Numbered from the stretch's first letter, positions 26,597-35,763 are shown. The stretch: 64,000 bases of DNA from Lachnospiraceae bacterium (GCA_910575445.1 CAJTFW010000004.1:62001-126000), one strand, 5' to 3'. Made by a program: numbers and translations. The notes: generated by a model from the sequence alone, not told the origin.

Positions 26597-26623
26597 CCTC
26601 TGACCTCCTTTGTTTATGGACCA

Positions 26624-26652
26624 AGTATATGTGGTTTATTTTTTATTTTCAA
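26624..26652 (-). promoter_or_regulatory. Sigma-A promoter of the nan operon
   Basis: On the minus strand TTGAAA (26647-26652), 17 bp, TATACT (26624-26629), ending 28 bp before nanE. Confidence 0.75.
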
Positions 26653-26668
26653 CACTTTGAAGCCCTTT

Positions 26669-26682
26669 TGAAAGTGCTTTCA
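26669..26682. promoter_or_regulatory. cre-like (CcpA) site upstream of nan promoter
   Basis: TGAAAGTGCTTTCA differs from the strong palindromic cre TGAAAGCGCTTTCA by one central base. It lies 17 bp above the -35 box. Catabolite control of the nan operon is inferred. Confidence 0.55.
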
Positions 26683-26773
26683 TTCCTTTCTAATTTTGCC
26701 CGGATTCGTGCCAAATAAATCAGTTGTTTTTGGTACATTTGTATAAATTCCCGCATTTTCTTTCACAAAAAAA

Positions 26774-26802
26774 ACAGAGTATGCCGTTTCTACATACTCT
26801 GT
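26774..26802 (-). terminator. Terminator after fprA
   Basis: ACAGAGTATG pairs exactly with CATACTCTGT and is followed on the minus strand by eight T, 28 bp after the fprA stop. Confidence 0.9.
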
Positions 26803-26829
26803 CTCATTCTTGCTATCTTATTCAGAAAT

Positions 26830-27993
26830 TTATGCCAATAGTGTATCTGCCAGTGTACAAAGCTCCTCAAAATTCTTCTCATTTGCCGTTGATTTAATGG
26901 TAACAAGCGGATCTAAGAGCTCTATATTTTTCATTCCTTCAAAATAAGCTTTCATTAGTTTGCCAGCCATTGGCGCCCAACTTCCATTTTCTACTATCGC
27001 CACCTTGCGGTTCTGGAAATTTTTAATCTTCAGATGATACAAAAAATCTTCCATACATGGGAACAGATTTGCATCATATGTTGCAGATGCAACTACCAGC
27101 CTGTCATAACGATACGCACAGGAGATAGCCTCTGCCATATCATCTCTTGCCAGGTCAAAGAAGACTACATTTTTCTCGCCTTTTTCCTTTAGAATCTCCA
27201 CAAAACGCTGCATTGCACGGCGGGTATTGCCATGAATCGATGCACATGCTACTACAATGCCTTTCTCTTCTGGCTCATAAGAAGACCAGGTCAGATATTT
27301 TCCAATATAGTAACCTAAATTTTCTTTTAAAATTGGTCCATGCAAAGGACAGATTATCGCAATATCCAAAGTTGCTGCTTTCTTAAGAAGTGCCTGCACC
27401 TGTGCACCGTATTTTCCAACAATATTGATAAAATAGCGTCTTGCTTCATCTGCCCATTCTTCTTTCGCATCAAGTGCACCGAATTTGCCAAAGCCATCGG
27501 CAGAGAACAGCACTTTTTCGGATTGCTCATAAGTCACCATTGCCTCTGGCCAGTGTACCATAGGTGCTAAGAAAAACTGAAGGGTATGTTTGCCAAGGCT
27601 TAACGTATCTCCTTCTTTTACTTCCACCGTCCGGCCTGTTAAATCAAAATCAAAGAACTGTGGCAGCATAGAGAAGACTTTGGGATTGCTGACTAATTTC
27701 ATATCAGGATATTTTTCTGCAATCTTCTGAATATTTCCGGCATGGTCTGGCTCCATATGGTTAATTACCAGATAATCCGGGGTACGCCCTTCTAAGACTT
27801 TCTCCACATTCGCAAGCCACTCCTTGGTTACTCTTGGGTCTGTTGTATCCATCACTGCAATCTTATCATCTAAAATTACATAGGAATTATAGGATACTCC
27901 ATTTGGAACATGATACTGACTCTCAAATAAGTCAATATCCTTGTCATCACAACCCACATACAGTATCGAATCGGTAACTGTTACGTCTTTCAT
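26830..27993 (-). CDS. fprA: Flavodiiron protein, FprA family
   Basis: About 387 residues. The N-terminal metallo-beta-lactamase-like domain carries the diiron ligands: NHMEPDHAGN near residue 80, APMVHWPEAM with His, DGFGKFG with Asp and CPLHGPI with His. The C-terminal flavodoxin domain begins VACASIHGNTRRAM. Such proteins reduce O2 to water or NO to N2O, taking electrons from rubredoxin, which is encoded just upstream (28740-28898). GGAGG precedes two adjacent ATG codons; the second (27993) has the better spacing. The Crp/Fnr gene stop overlaps the start region. Confidence 0.93.
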   Translation of the reverse strand: MKDVTVTDSILYVGCDDKDIDLFESQYHVPNGVSYNSYVILDDKIAVMDTTDPRVTKEWLANVEKVLEGRTPDYLVINHMEPDHAGNIQKIAEKYPDMKLVSNPKVFSMLPQFFDFDLTGRTVEVKEGDTLSLGKHTLQFFLAPMVHWPEAMVTYEQSEKVLFSADGFGKFGALDAKEEWADEARRYFINIVGKYGAQVQALLKKAATLDIAIICPLHGPILKENLGYYIGKYLTWSSYEPEEKGIVVACASIHGNTRRAMQRFVEILKEKGEKNVVFFDLARDDMAEAISCAYRYDRLVVASATYDANLFPCMEDFLYHLKIKNFQNRKVAIVENGSWAPMAGKLMKAYFEGMKNIELLDPLVTIKSTANEKNFEELCTLADTLLA

Positions 27994-28670
27994 CATTCAT
28001 CCTCCATAATCTTTTCTATTTCTTGTATATTTTCCATCCAGATGGTCTTACCTTTCACCCGGATAAGTCCCTGTTTTTGCATCTCCATCAAAGTCCGGGA
28101 GAGAGACGGACGCGTTACGCCCAGATAATCTGATAATTCTTCCCGGTTCATATCCATCACGACTTTCTTCTGTCCTTTGCTAACATCCAAAAGCCACAGC
28201 GCAATCTTCTGTTTTAAGGTGGTATTGGTAATAATATGTAGTTTTTTCGTCATCTGTAAGTTGTTTCTCGCCTGAATATCCAAGAGATTGCGAATCACCA
28301 TCTTATGGTGATCACAGGCATTGGAACACACACCATAGATAAAATGCTGTGGAAGAACCAACACTTTTGAAGGCCTGACCGCAGTCGCCTCATACCAATA
28401 ATATTCCTCCTTCGTATTGGAAAATATTTCTCCAAATACCTCCATCTCTTTTACCTGAAACAAAAGGTTGCGTTTCCCGGAAGGCAGATGCTTGGCAATC
28501 TGTACTTTTCCTTCTAGCAAAAGGTACAAAAACTGTGGCCTGTCTGTCTCCCCGAAGATAATGCTTCCCGCCCGATAATCCCGAAACTGCGCCTTAGAAC
28601 ACAAAAGCATCTTCTCTGCTTCTTCTCTTGTAATCTGCTGAAATAACAGGCTTTGTAAATAATCTTTCAT
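27993..28670 (-). CDS. Crp/Fnr family transcription regulator
   Basis: 225 residues: a cyclic-nucleotide-binding-like N-terminal domain (about 1-140), then a HTH_Crp domain with MNREELSDYLGVTRPSLSRTLMEMQKQGLI (about 170-200). The N-terminal region has only scattered Cys, without a clear FNR iron-sulphur pattern. It is coupled to fprA and lies after rubredoxin, so it probably controls oxygen or nitric oxide defence. A palindrome at 28960-28973 in front of rubredoxin is a candidate binding site. Confidence 0.87.
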   Translation of the reverse strand: MKDYLQSLLFQQITREEAEKMLLCSKAQFRDYRAGSIIFGETDRPQFLYLLLEGKVQIAKHLPSGKRNLLFQVKEMEVFGEIFSNTKEEYYWYEATAVRPSKVLVLPQHFIYGVCSNACDHHKMVIRNLLDIQARNNLQMTKKLHIITNTTLKQKIALWLLDVSKGQKKVVMDMNREELSDYLGVTRPSLSRTLMEMQKQGLIRVKGKTIWMENIQEIEKIMEDE

Positions 28671-28695
28671 ATGTACCTCAATGCTGGAATCAGTT

Positions 28696-28731
28696 AGGAA
28701 GCTGTCACAGACTTATCTGTGGCAGCTTCCT
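28696..28731. terminator. Hairpin between rubredoxin and Crp/Fnr genes
   Basis: AGGAAGCTG-CACAGA pairs with TCTGTG-CAGCTTCCT over 16 positions with one mismatch. It starts 9 bp after the rubredoxin stop. No T-tract follows, so it may be an RNA processing or stabilising hairpin rather than a terminator. Confidence 0.5.
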
Positions 28732-28739
28732 ACGCTTAC

Positions 28740-28898
28740 TTATGCTTCTTCAAAATCCTCTTTCCCTACACCGCATATCGGACATACCCAATCCTCTGGA
28801 AGGTCTTCAAAAGCAGTGCCTGGAGCAATCCCATTATCTGGGTCTCCAACTGTTGGGTCATACTCGTAGCCACATGGTCCACAAACATATTTTTTCAT
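28740..28898 (-). CDS. Rubredoxin
   Basis: A 52-residue protein starting [15 protein letters not shown]. Both iron-binding CxxC pairs are present: CGPCG at residues 6-9 and CPICG at 39-42, with the usual [20 protein letters not shown] between them. It is a one-electron carrier and the natural donor for flavodiiron proteins such as FprA encoded downstream. GGAGG stands before the ATG at 28898. Classic rubredoxin length, no missing residue. Confidence 0.95.
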   Translation of the reverse strand: MKKYVCGPCGYEYDPTVGDPDNGIAPGTAFEDLPEDWVCPICGVGKEDFEEA

Positions 28899-28959
28899 CT
28901 TTTTACCTCCTGAATATATAATATTATTATTAGCTTACCCTGTCTTGTCCATTTTCACC

Positions 28960-28973
28960 GTAACATTTGTTAC
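28960..28973. promoter_or_regulatory. Palindrome GTAACA-TT-TGTTAC, candidate Crp/Fnr-type operator
   Basis: A perfect 6+6 bp palindrome 62 bp upstream of the rubredoxin start. Position and symmetry fit a site for the Crp/Fnr protein encoded two genes downstream; its layout recalls GTAAC-N4-GTTAC sites described for HcpR-type regulators in clostridia (from memory). It also lies 13 bp from the stop of the alarmone synthetase gene. Confidence 0.45.
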
Positions 28974-28985
28974 CAAATATTGGTT

Positions 28986-29690
28986 TTATTCGGATTCTCC
29001 TTTTTCTATCATATCCCGTATCTCCTGCATCCGGTTATCTACGGTGCTGATGATATCTGCACATTTGCGCAGCTCTTCTACAATCAGGTCTGCATTTTTT
29101 ATATTCTTCTTATATTTTAACTTATGGTCAAGACTTGCCCAAAAATCCATTGCAATCGTGCGAAATTGTACTTCCACCCGCATATATTTCTTCTGGTCAG
29201 ACAAAAAAATCGGAATCTGGATAATCAGATGCAGACTTCTGTATCCATTTTTCTTGGGATGCTTAATATAATCCTTAACTTTTAAGACTTCCAAATCATC
29301 CTGTGCCGAAAGCATCGAAGCCAGATAATAAATATCTCCTACAAAAGAACAGATAACCCGAATCCCCGCCACATCGTTTAGCTTTGCCTCGATATTTTCC
29401 ACCGTCAATTCATGACCTTTTCGATTCATCTTCTCAATAATGCTCGATGGGTCTTTGACTCGGCTTTCAATCGAATCAATCGGATTGCGCTCATGACGCA
29501 GAGAAAATTCTTCGTTTAAGACATTTAACTTGGTCTCCATCTCCCGAATCGCACACCGATATTGCATCAGTAGTGTTACAAACGCCTCTACTCCAAGTAG
29601 TATTTCTGCCTTACCTTCCTCCGACATCTCTCTTAAAAGCTTAATTCCACGGTCTACTCTGGTACCTGTCAGTTCACTTTTCTCTTTCAT
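28986..29690 (-). CDS. Small alarmone synthetase (RelQ/YjbM-like)
   Basis: About 234 residues from the ATG at 29690; an in-frame TTG at 29702 is an alternative. RelA/SpoT synthetase motifs: VAGIRVICSFVGDIY near residue 105, KHPKKNGYRSLHLIIQ near 145 and VEVQFRTIAMDFWASLDHKLKYK near 170. There is no hydrolase or TGS domain, so it would make (p)ppGpp from ATP and GDP/GTP under stress. It follows the nitrilase gene closely. Confidence 0.88.
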   Translation of the reverse strand: MKEKSELTGTRVDRGIKLLREMSEEGKAEILLGVEAFVTLLMQYRCAIREMETKLNVLNEEFSLRHERNPIDSIESRVKDPSSIIEKMNRKGHELTVENIEAKLNDVAGIRVICSFVGDIYYLASMLSAQDDLEVLKVKDYIKHPKKNGYRSLHLIIQIPIFLSDQKKYMRVEVQFRTIAMDFWASLDHKLKYKKNIKNADLIVEELRKCADIISTVDNRMQEIRDMIEKGESE

Positions 29691-29708
29691 GATTCTTAGC
29701 AATTCTTT

Positions 29709-30494
29709 CTATAGAATACAATAGAGGTCCTCTTTTCGGTCCTCTTTTACCGGAAATGCACTCCGATATTGGCACACATCATTTGTCAGGTTATAGAGCT
29801 GAATCTGCTCTGTATTCTGTCTATCCAAGTAAAGTACTTCTGCTGTAAGCATTGTTCCATCCGGCGCATAGATAGCGGAATCCCCGCTATAATACTGCCC
29901 GCCCATCTCACCAGTACAGTTCACCCCTGCGATATAGGACATATTTTCAATCGCTCTGGCTCTTAGAAGGCAGCTCCAGTGCTCTTTTCTTACTGCCGGC
30001 CAATTAGCCGGCACCACAATCAAATCTGCCTTTGTAGAAAGCCTCTGAAACGGTTCTGGAAAGCGAAGGTCATAGCATATCTGTACCCCAACTTGAAAAT
30101 CCTCACATCTGCAAAGAGCAAGGGAAGTCCCCCCTTGAAAATACTCGGTCTCTTTTCCATAGCGAAATGGATGAATCTTTGCATAGTCCAAAAGCTCACC
30201 TTCCGGCGCCACCAGAGAATAGTGATTCTCACAAAGAGAACCCATATCCTTCACCCATCCAATTCCTATCGTTATCTGATACTTCTCTGCCAATTCTCTC
30301 GTCTTTTTAACCGTCTCTTTCTTCGACTCTTTTGTTCTGTCTGTATGCATCGAAAATCCTGTCAGACTCATCTCAGGCAATAAAAAAAGAGAGACTCCTT
30401 TCGATGCTAACAATTCTAAACAAGAGGATACTTTTTTTAAATTAGACTCTTTATCTTCCCAATACAGCGCAAGCTGTCCTAATGCAATTTTCAT
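29709..30494 (-). CDS. Carbon-nitrogen hydrolase (nitrilase family, omega-amidase-like)
   Basis: About 261 residues from the ATG at 30494, which has AAGGGGG upstream; the GTG/ATG further upstream lacks one. The Glu-Lys-Cys triad is visible: FLLPEMSLTGF (Glu), LDYAKIHPFRYGKE (Lys) and VGVQICYDLRFPEPFQ (Cys). The family cleaves amide or nitrile bonds; this subgroup resembles 2-oxoglutaramate amidases, but the substrate is not proven. Pairs with the alarmone synthetase gene, 7-19 bp apart. Confidence 0.87.
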   Translation of the reverse strand: MKIALGQLALYWEDKESNLKKVSSCLELLASKGVSLFLLPEMSLTGFSMHTDRTKESKKETVKKTRELAEKYQITIGIGWVKDMGSLCENHYSLVAPEGELLDYAKIHPFRYGKETEYFQGGTSLALCRCEDFQVGVQICYDLRFPEPFQRLSTKADLIVVPANWPAVRKEHWSCLLRARAIENMSYIAGVNCTGEMGGQYYSGDSAIYAPDGTMLTAEVLYLDRQNTEQIQLYNLTNDVCQYRSAFPVKEDRKEDLYCIL

Positions 30495-30637
30495 ATCTGC
30501 CCCCTTATCTATTTTACACAATTTTCCCTCATTTGTCGATAAGGGATTGTGTTAAAATTCATTTTCATTGGATTGCTTTTATTTTCCAGATTATGTTACA
30601 ATAAACTTATATCAAAGATGCAAAAGGAGTGAAACAC

Positions 30638-31276
30638 ATGTGCCAAAACAACTACGAAAAATGGTGCCAGGAATGGCAAACGCGTTTTCTAACAATGGAC
30701 CAAAAAGAACTGCTACATAAATTGCCAGAACTAAAAGAAGAAGATAACTATCTTACGCTTATCTATTTCCACAAAAAATATGGAATTCACAAAGAGACCG
30801 GAGAGATTATCTGTCTAAAAGACCAAAAACCACTGACACTTTTTTGCAAACTAAATATTTATACACTCCTCTGGTATTGTAAAGATACTGCTTCCTTTCA
30901 AGGAGAATGGCTGCCATTTCGCAGCCTAAAAGATGCTTCTCCTTTTGGCCCTGCTTTTCAAAAGACGGTTATCGATGTCTTTGCAGCCACCTTTTCAGGG
31001 CATCTAGAAGAACTAAAAGCAGCCTGTGAAGCTATGGGCGGACAAAAGCTCTCACATTCCGATGCCGGATATGAGCTTTTGGCCTTTTCCTGTATTCCTG
31101 TACGATTTTTGTTCTGGGATGGAGACGATGAATTCCCTGCACAGGCCAATATCCTATTTGACAAAAGTGCAACGGATTATATCCATGTAGAAAGCCTTGT
31201 CTCTATCGCTTCAGAAGGATTATCGCTGCTCTCAGAATTATCGAATCTGCCACTAAACGGAAATACTTTTGTCTGA
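30638..31276 (+). CDS. DUF3786 family protein
   Basis: About 212 residues from the ATG at 30638, eight bases after AAGGAG. The pattern is that of DUF3786: LTLIYFHKKYGIHKETGEI, KLNIYTLLWYCKDT, WLPFRSLKDASPFGPAFQK and PVRFLFWDGDDEFPAQANILFDKSATDYIH. These proteins are common in anaerobes and are of unknown function; some are linked with corrinoid or metal enzymes. It lies divergent to the nitrilase gene. Possibly co-transcribed with the small gene that follows. Confidence 0.75.
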   Translation: MCQNNYEKWCQEWQTRFLTMDQKELLHKLPELKEEDNYLTLIYFHKKYGIHKETGEIICLKDQKPLTLFCKLNIYTLLWYCKDTASFQGEWLPFRSLKDASPFGPAFQKTVIDVFAATFSGHLEELKAACEAMGGQKLSHSDAGYELLAFSCIPVRFLFWDGDDEFPAQANILFDKSATDYIHVESLVSIASEGLSLLSELSNLPLNGNTFV

Positions 31277-31353
31277 TTTGGAGCATACTAGAGAGTAACG
31301 CATCTATGCATCTTTTGCACAGATGCCAAACGCTATCAGGAGGTATGGTCAAA

Positions 31354-31551
31354 ATGGCAGATGTACAATCAACGGTCACAGAATTACCAGCTAACTGCAA
31401 ATCCGCAGCTGAACGAGTCGCAAACGTCCTTGCAGAAGAAGACCAATATGCAGATTTAACTGAAATCTGCAAGCAAAAAATCACAAACTTAGAGGCGGAG
31501 CTTGCCAAAGAAACAGGTGAACACGTAGCTCTTGTAGCATATCGTGTATAA
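31354..31551 (+). CDS. Small conserved-looking protein, unknown
   Basis: 65 residues starting MADVQSTVTELPANCKSAAERV, acidic and helical, with two Cys (residues 15 and 36) and no membrane span. AGGAGG lies 10 bases before this ATG; an ATG three codons upstream is too close to it. A strong terminator follows at 31568. A hairpin (GCATCTATGCA / TGCACAGATGC around 31299-31325) lies in the leader. I do not recognise the family. It is likely to be real because of the good ribosome binding site and the terminator. Confidence 0.6.
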   Translation: MADVQSTVTELPANCKSAAERVANVLAEEDQYADLTEICKQKITNLEAELAKETGEHVALVAYRV

Positions 31552-31567
31552 ATGACGCTAACGCAAG

Positions 31568-31602
31568 AAGGGTCTGGAAGAACTATCTTCCAGGCCCTTT
31601 TT
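31568..31602 (+). terminator. Intrinsic terminator between convergent genes
   Basis: AAGGG-CTGGAAG pairs with CTTCCAG-CCCTT around a 6-nt loop, followed by TTTTT on the plus strand. It serves the small gene and possibly also thiC from the other side. Confidence 0.85.
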
Positions 31603-31627
31603 GTCCTAGTGCCTTATATCGCCTTTT

Positions 31628-32938
31628 TTAAAGAATATCAATATATTCTCCTGCCAATGCTTTATTCATACTGCGCACCGCACAGAACTTTCCACACATA
31701 CTGCACGTATCACTATGGTCATCTTCCGGGCTTCTGTCATCCCGAATCGCTCTTGCGGTATCTGCATCAAGCGCACACGCAAACTGTGTATCCCAGTCCA
31801 GATTCCGTCTCGCCTTAGCCATCCGGTCGTCTATCTCTCTGGCCCCTTTAATCCCTTTTGCAATATCTGCTGCATGTGCGGCAATCTTAGAAGCAATAAT
31901 CCCCTGCTTGACATCATCGACATTGGGTAGCGCCAGATGTTCTGCCGGTGTTACATAACACAGAAAAGCCGCTCCATGCATAGCAGCCACTGCTCCTCCA
32001 ATCGCCCCTGTAATATGGTCATACCCCGGCGCAATATCAGTCACCAGAGGCCCCAGAACATAAAACGGCGCTCCCATACAGATACTCTTTTGCACTTCCA
32101 TATTGGCAGCCACCTGATGCAGTGGCACATGTCCGGGCCCTTCTACCATCACCTGCACATTGTGCTCCCATGCCCGCTTTGTCAGCTCTCCTAGACGTAC
32201 CAGCTCCTCTATCTGACAGACATCCGTTGCATCTGCCAGACATCCCGGACGACAGGCATCGCCCAGAGAGATAGTCACATCATACTGCTCACAGATATCT
32301 AGTATCTCATCATAATACTCATAGAATGGATTCTCTTCTCCTGTCATACTCATCCAGGCAAAGATTAGGCTTCCACCACGGCTTACAAGGTTCATCTTCC
32401 GTTTGTGTTTTCGAATCTGCTCTATTGTCTTTCGTGTAATGCCACAGTGCAGCGTTATAAAATCCACACCATCCATCGCATGTAATCGAACCACCTCAAT
32501 AAAGTCCTTCGCTGTCAGCGTTGCCAAATCCCTCTGGTAGTGAATCACACTGTCATATACAGGTACGGTTCCAATCATAGCCGGGCATTCATGTGTCAGC
32601 TTTTGGCGAAATGGCCTGGTATCTCCATGGCTTGACAAATCCATAATCGCCTCTGCCCCAAGCTTTATTGCACTCATTACCTTTTTCATCTCAATGTCAT
32701 AGTCCTTGCAGTCTCTAGAGACTCCAAGATTTACATTAATCTTTGTGCGAAGCATACTGCCAATCCCCTCCGGGTCTAGAGAAGTATGAAGTTTATTGGC
32801 GCAAATTACCACTTTTCCCTCTGCGACCAGTTTGATAAGCTCTTCGACTGGCATCTGCTCTTTTTTTGCAACAATCTCTATTTGTGGAGTCACAATCCCT
32901 TTTCTTGCTGCATCCATCTGTGTTGTATATTGACTCAT
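31628..32938 (-). CDS. thiC: Phosphomethylpyrimidine synthase ThiC
   Basis: 436 residues from the ATG at 32938, which overlaps the thiED stop (ATGA) and has AAAGGAA upstream. Radical SAM enzyme converting AIR to HMP-phosphate for thiamine. Typical blocks: [89 protein letters not shown]. The C-terminal cluster motif is CSMCGKFC, with spacing C-x2-C-x3-C. It lacks the N-terminal extension of proteobacterial ThiC, so it belongs to the short clostridial type. Confidence 0.95.
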   Translation of the reverse strand: MSQYTTQMDAARKGIVTPQIEIVAKKEQMPVEELIKLVAEGKVVICANKLHTSLDPEGIGSMLRTKINVNLGVSRDCKDYDIEMKKVMSAIKLGAEAIMDLSSHGDTRPFRQKLTHECPAMIGTVPVYDSVIHYQRDLATLTAKDFIEVVRLHAMDGVDFITLHCGITRKTIEQIRKHKRKMNLVSRGGSLIFAWMSMTGEENPFYEYYDEILDICEQYDVTISLGDACRPGCLADATDVCQIEELVRLGELTKRAWEHNVQVMVEGPGHVPLHQVAANMEVQKSICMGAPFYVLGPLVTDIAPGYDHITGAIGGAVAAMHGAAFLCYVTPAEHLALPNVDDVKQGIIASKIAAHAADIAKGIKGAREIDDRMAKARRNLDWDTQFACALDADTARAIRDDRSPEDDHSDTCSMCGKFCAVRSMNKALAGEYIDIL

Positions 32939-34353
32939 CCTATCGTTCCTTTCCATCCATGATCCAATGGTCCGGCCCCCTTCCCAAGAGAAAGCTGCGC
33001 ACTAAGCGCCCCTGTCAGATAATCCTTCGCTCTTTTGACAGCTTCTAAAAGTCCATATCCCATCGCCAGATTACTTGCAATCGCACTTGAAAGCGTGCAT
33101 CCTGTTCCATGTGTGTTCGGATTTTCTATCCGCTCTCCATAAAGCCAATGTGCCCCTTCTGTGCCATAAAAATAATCATTGGCATCCTGCATCCGATGTC
33201 CGCCTTTACAAAGCACGGCACAGTGATAGCGCTGACAGAATGTTTTTGCTGCTTGCTCTATATCAGCCTTACAGCTAATCTTTCGTCCTATCAAAACTTC
33301 CATCTCAGGAATATTGGGTGTGATTAGCTCTGCAAGTGGAAACAGTTCTTCTTGCATTACCTGTATCGCTTCTTCTTGCATTAATCTTGTACCGCTCGTA
33401 GAAAGCATCACAGGGTCTAAAATCACATGCTTTGCCTGATACTTCTGAAGCTTCTCTGCTGTCACTTTTACTAAGTCAGCACTTGCAAGCATCCCTATCT
33501 TCACTGCATCCGGGTAAATATCGGTAAAAATACAGTCTAATTGATTTCCCAAAAAATCCGGGCTGACTTTTTCGATTCCGTAGACGCCTGTTGTATTCTG
33601 TGCAGTTAGTGCCGTGATGGCACTCATCGCATAGACTCCGTGAACTGTCATAGTCTTGATATCTGCCTGAATCCCTGCTCCTCCGCTTGCATCACTTCCT
33701 GCAATCGTAAGTGCAGTCTTTCTTTTGGAAGCACCCATCTTATCAAGTAACCGCCTAGTCGCTGCCTCCTTATCTTCTGCTGCAAACAAAGCACTGACAA
33801 CCGCTACCCCGTCAATACCTGTGTCGGCTAACTGCCCGATATTCTGCTCGTTAATCCCGCCGATAGCGACAACCGGAATCTGTACAGACTGGCAGATATT
33901 TTTTAGTTCTTCTATCGAAAGCTCTGTCACATCTGTCTTGGTACTGCTTCCAAAGACTGCACCACAACCAATATAATCTGCACCGCTTTTCTGTGCTCTT
34001 AGTGCTTCTTCTACATTATGTACGCTGCCGCCGATAAGATAGTTCTCTCCAAGATACTCCCGTGCCTTTTCAATCTTCATATCCGACAGCCCTATATGTA
34101 CACCATCTGCACCTGCCTTTTTTGCAATATCCGGGCGGTCATTGATAATAAGTGGAACATGATAATGATGACATACTTCTTTTAGTGCGATTGCTTCTTC
34201 TAAAAAGTCCTTGTCTTCTGCTTTTTTTTCTCTTAACTGTACGCATGTAACGCCCGCTCTTAGAAGCTTTTCCACAACATCTCTAAGTTGCTCCCCTGGC
34301 TTTAAGAAGCTTCTGTCGGTCACGGCATACAATCTTACTTTTTTTCTATCCAT
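32935..34353 (-). CDS. thiED: Fused thiamine-phosphate synthase / HMP(-P) kinase
   Basis: 472 residues. Residues 1-210 are ThiE ([72 protein letters not shown]). Residues 212-472 are ThiD ([68 protein letters not shown]). One protein thus phosphorylates HMP twice and joins it to thiazole phosphate. Overlaps thiC by 4 bp and lies 33 bp after thiM. Confidence 0.94.
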   Translation of the reverse strand: MDRKKVRLYAVTDRSFLKPGEQLRDVVEKLLRAGVTCVQLREKKAEDKDFLEEAIALKEVCHHYHVPLIINDRPDIAKKAGADGVHIGLSDMKIEKAREYLGENYLIGGSVHNVEEALRAQKSGADYIGCGAVFGSSTKTDVTELSIEELKNICQSVQIPVVAIGGINEQNIGQLADTGIDGVAVVSALFAAEDKEAATRRLLDKMGASKRKTALTIAGSDASGGAGIQADIKTMTVHGVYAMSAITALTAQNTTGVYGIEKVSPDFLGNQLDCIFTDIYPDAVKIGMLASADLVKVTAEKLQKYQAKHVILDPVMLSTSGTRLMQEEAIQVMQEELFPLAELITPNIPEMEVLIGRKISCKADIEQAAKTFCQRYHCAVLCKGGHRMQDANDYFYGTEGAHWLYGERIENPNTHGTGCTLSSAIASNLAMGYGLLEAVKRAKDYLTGALSAQLSLGKGAGPLDHGWKGTIG

Positions 34354-34386
34354 TTTCCACGACCTAACTTATAAAATATTGGTGTC

Positions 34387-35184
34387 TTAACATTTCATCG
34401 ACAAATTTCCATGACAGATACCATCAAGTGCATCGAGCAGATGTACATAAAAACTTCCAATTCCGCCTTGCATCTTATCTGTGCGAGTTTTGGCTATCTC
34501 GGCGCTCTTTTTCCAGATAGTTCCCGCTGCACAGGCTGCCTCGTAAGGTGCAAGTCCTGTACCGCACAGAAGCGCACACAGTGCAGAGAGCATACATCCG
34601 CTTCCTGTAATCCTCTTGATTCTTGCATCTCCGCCACCTAGCAGCATGGAGCGTTCTCCATCGGATACGGCATCCGTTTCTCCGCTAATCAGTGCTGTAC
34701 AACTATAAGTCTTTGCAAGTACCATCGCTAACTTTCTCTGTACTTCCGGGTTAAGCTCTACGCTGCTCTCCACGCCGCCTGGAATTGTACTTTCCATATT
34801 TAAAAGTGCACAGGCTTCTTCTTGGTTACAGCGAATTACAGAGGGCTCTACCTTTTTTAATAGAATCTTCATCGTACGGGAGCGAAACTGACTGACTCCT
34901 ACTCCCACAGGGTCTAAGACAACCGGGTGTTCTAGTTCATTTGCTTTGATACCAGCAATCATACAGGCACAGAGCTTGTCTTCGTTTGGTACACCAGTAT
35001 TTAAAAGCGTCGCCTGACAAAGCTCTGTCAATTCCTGTACTTCTAGCTGGTCTTCTCCCATAATCGCACTTCCGCCGGCTGCTAATAAAGCATTAGCCAC
35101 ATCTCTCATAGAGACTGGATTGGTCAGGCAGTGAACTTTAGGTGCTGTCTTTTGTAACTGCTGTATCCACACATCTCTGACCAT
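34387..35184 (-). CDS. thiM: Hydroxyethylthiazole kinase
   Basis: 265 residues. Salvages thiazole by phosphorylation. ThiM signatures: HCLTNPVSMRDVANALLAAGGSAIMGED at about 18-45, VVLDPVGVGVSQFRS near 93 and KRITGSGCMLSALCALLCGTG near 195 with the catalytic Cys. ThiM together with ThiED and a ThiW transporter component suggests the cell relies on thiazole uptake or salvage while making HMP itself through ThiC. Confidence 0.95.
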   Translation of the reverse strand: MVRDVWIQQLQKTAPKVHCLTNPVSMRDVANALLAAGGSAIMGEDQLEVQELTELCQATLLNTGVPNEDKLCACMIAGIKANELEHPVVLDPVGVGVSQFRSRTMKILLKKVEPSVIRCNQEEACALLNMESTIPGGVESSVELNPEVQRKLAMVLAKTYSCTALISGETDAVSDGERSMLLGGGDARIKRITGSGCMLSALCALLCGTGLAPYEAACAAGTIWKKSAEIAKTRTDKMQGGIGSFYVHLLDALDGICHGNLSMKC

Positions 35185-35187
35185 ATC

Positions 35188-35700
35188 CTATCTCGCTTTC
35201 TGTAACTGTCCCAAGATTTTGCCCTTTTCCAGTATCACCAGTATTCCATAAGCCAAGATGCTCCCGGCCACAGTTGATATCATAAATGGAATAATATAGA
35301 CAAACAGCCCGGCTGGCTCTGCTCCCATTAAAAGTTTTGCCACCGGATACGCCAGAAGTGCTCCTAGAATACCAGTTCCTATCGTCTCTGCCATACATGT
35401 CACAAAAAGCTTCCTGGTAGCTGCATAGATAACCCCACAGCACATAGCACCCATCATACTTCCCGGAAATGCCATCAGGCTCCCAAGTCCCATCAGATTG
35501 CGAAGCAGACTGGCACAAAACGCAATGCCAACTCCCCACCATGGCCCAAGAGATACTGCTGCAAGTATATTAACCATATGTTGTACCGGCGCACATTTGC
35601 TGCCAGCCACTGGAATACTAAGCAGACTCCCTACTACTGCCACCGCAGTCAATACTCCGGCTAACGCCAACTTCTTTGTCGCATCCTTTTGTTTCCTCAT
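35188..35700 (-). CDS. thiW: ThiW, ECF transporter S component for thiazole
   Basis: 170 residues from the ATG at 35700 (GAGAGGAGAG upstream). About five hydrophobic spans; ThiW-type features such as LSIPVAGSKCAPVQHMVNILAAVSLGPWW and MGLGSLMAFPGSMMGAMCCG. It would bind hydroxyethylthiazole and work with a shared ECF ATPase module encoded elsewhere. First gene behind the TPP riboswitch, 3 bp before thiM. Confidence 0.9.
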   Translation of the reverse strand: MRKQKDATKKLALAGVLTAVAVVGSLLSIPVAGSKCAPVQHMVNILAAVSLGPWWGVGIAFCASLLRNLMGLGSLMAFPGSMMGAMCCGVIYAATRKLFVTCMAETIGTGILGALLAYPVAKLLMGAEPAGLFVYIIPFMISTVAGSILAYGILVILEKGKILGQLQKAR

Positions 35701-35730
35701 CAAAACGCTCTCCTCTCCTGTTATTTTGCG

Positions 35731-35763
35731 AAAAAGGACTGCCGCACGATACGACAGTCCTCT
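35731..35763 (-). terminator. Riboswitch-controlled terminator
   Basis: AGGACTG-CG pairs with CG-CAGTCCT on the minus strand and is followed by TTTTT, between the TPP aptamer and thiW. It is probably the expression platform that stops transcription when TPP is bound. Confidence 0.85.
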
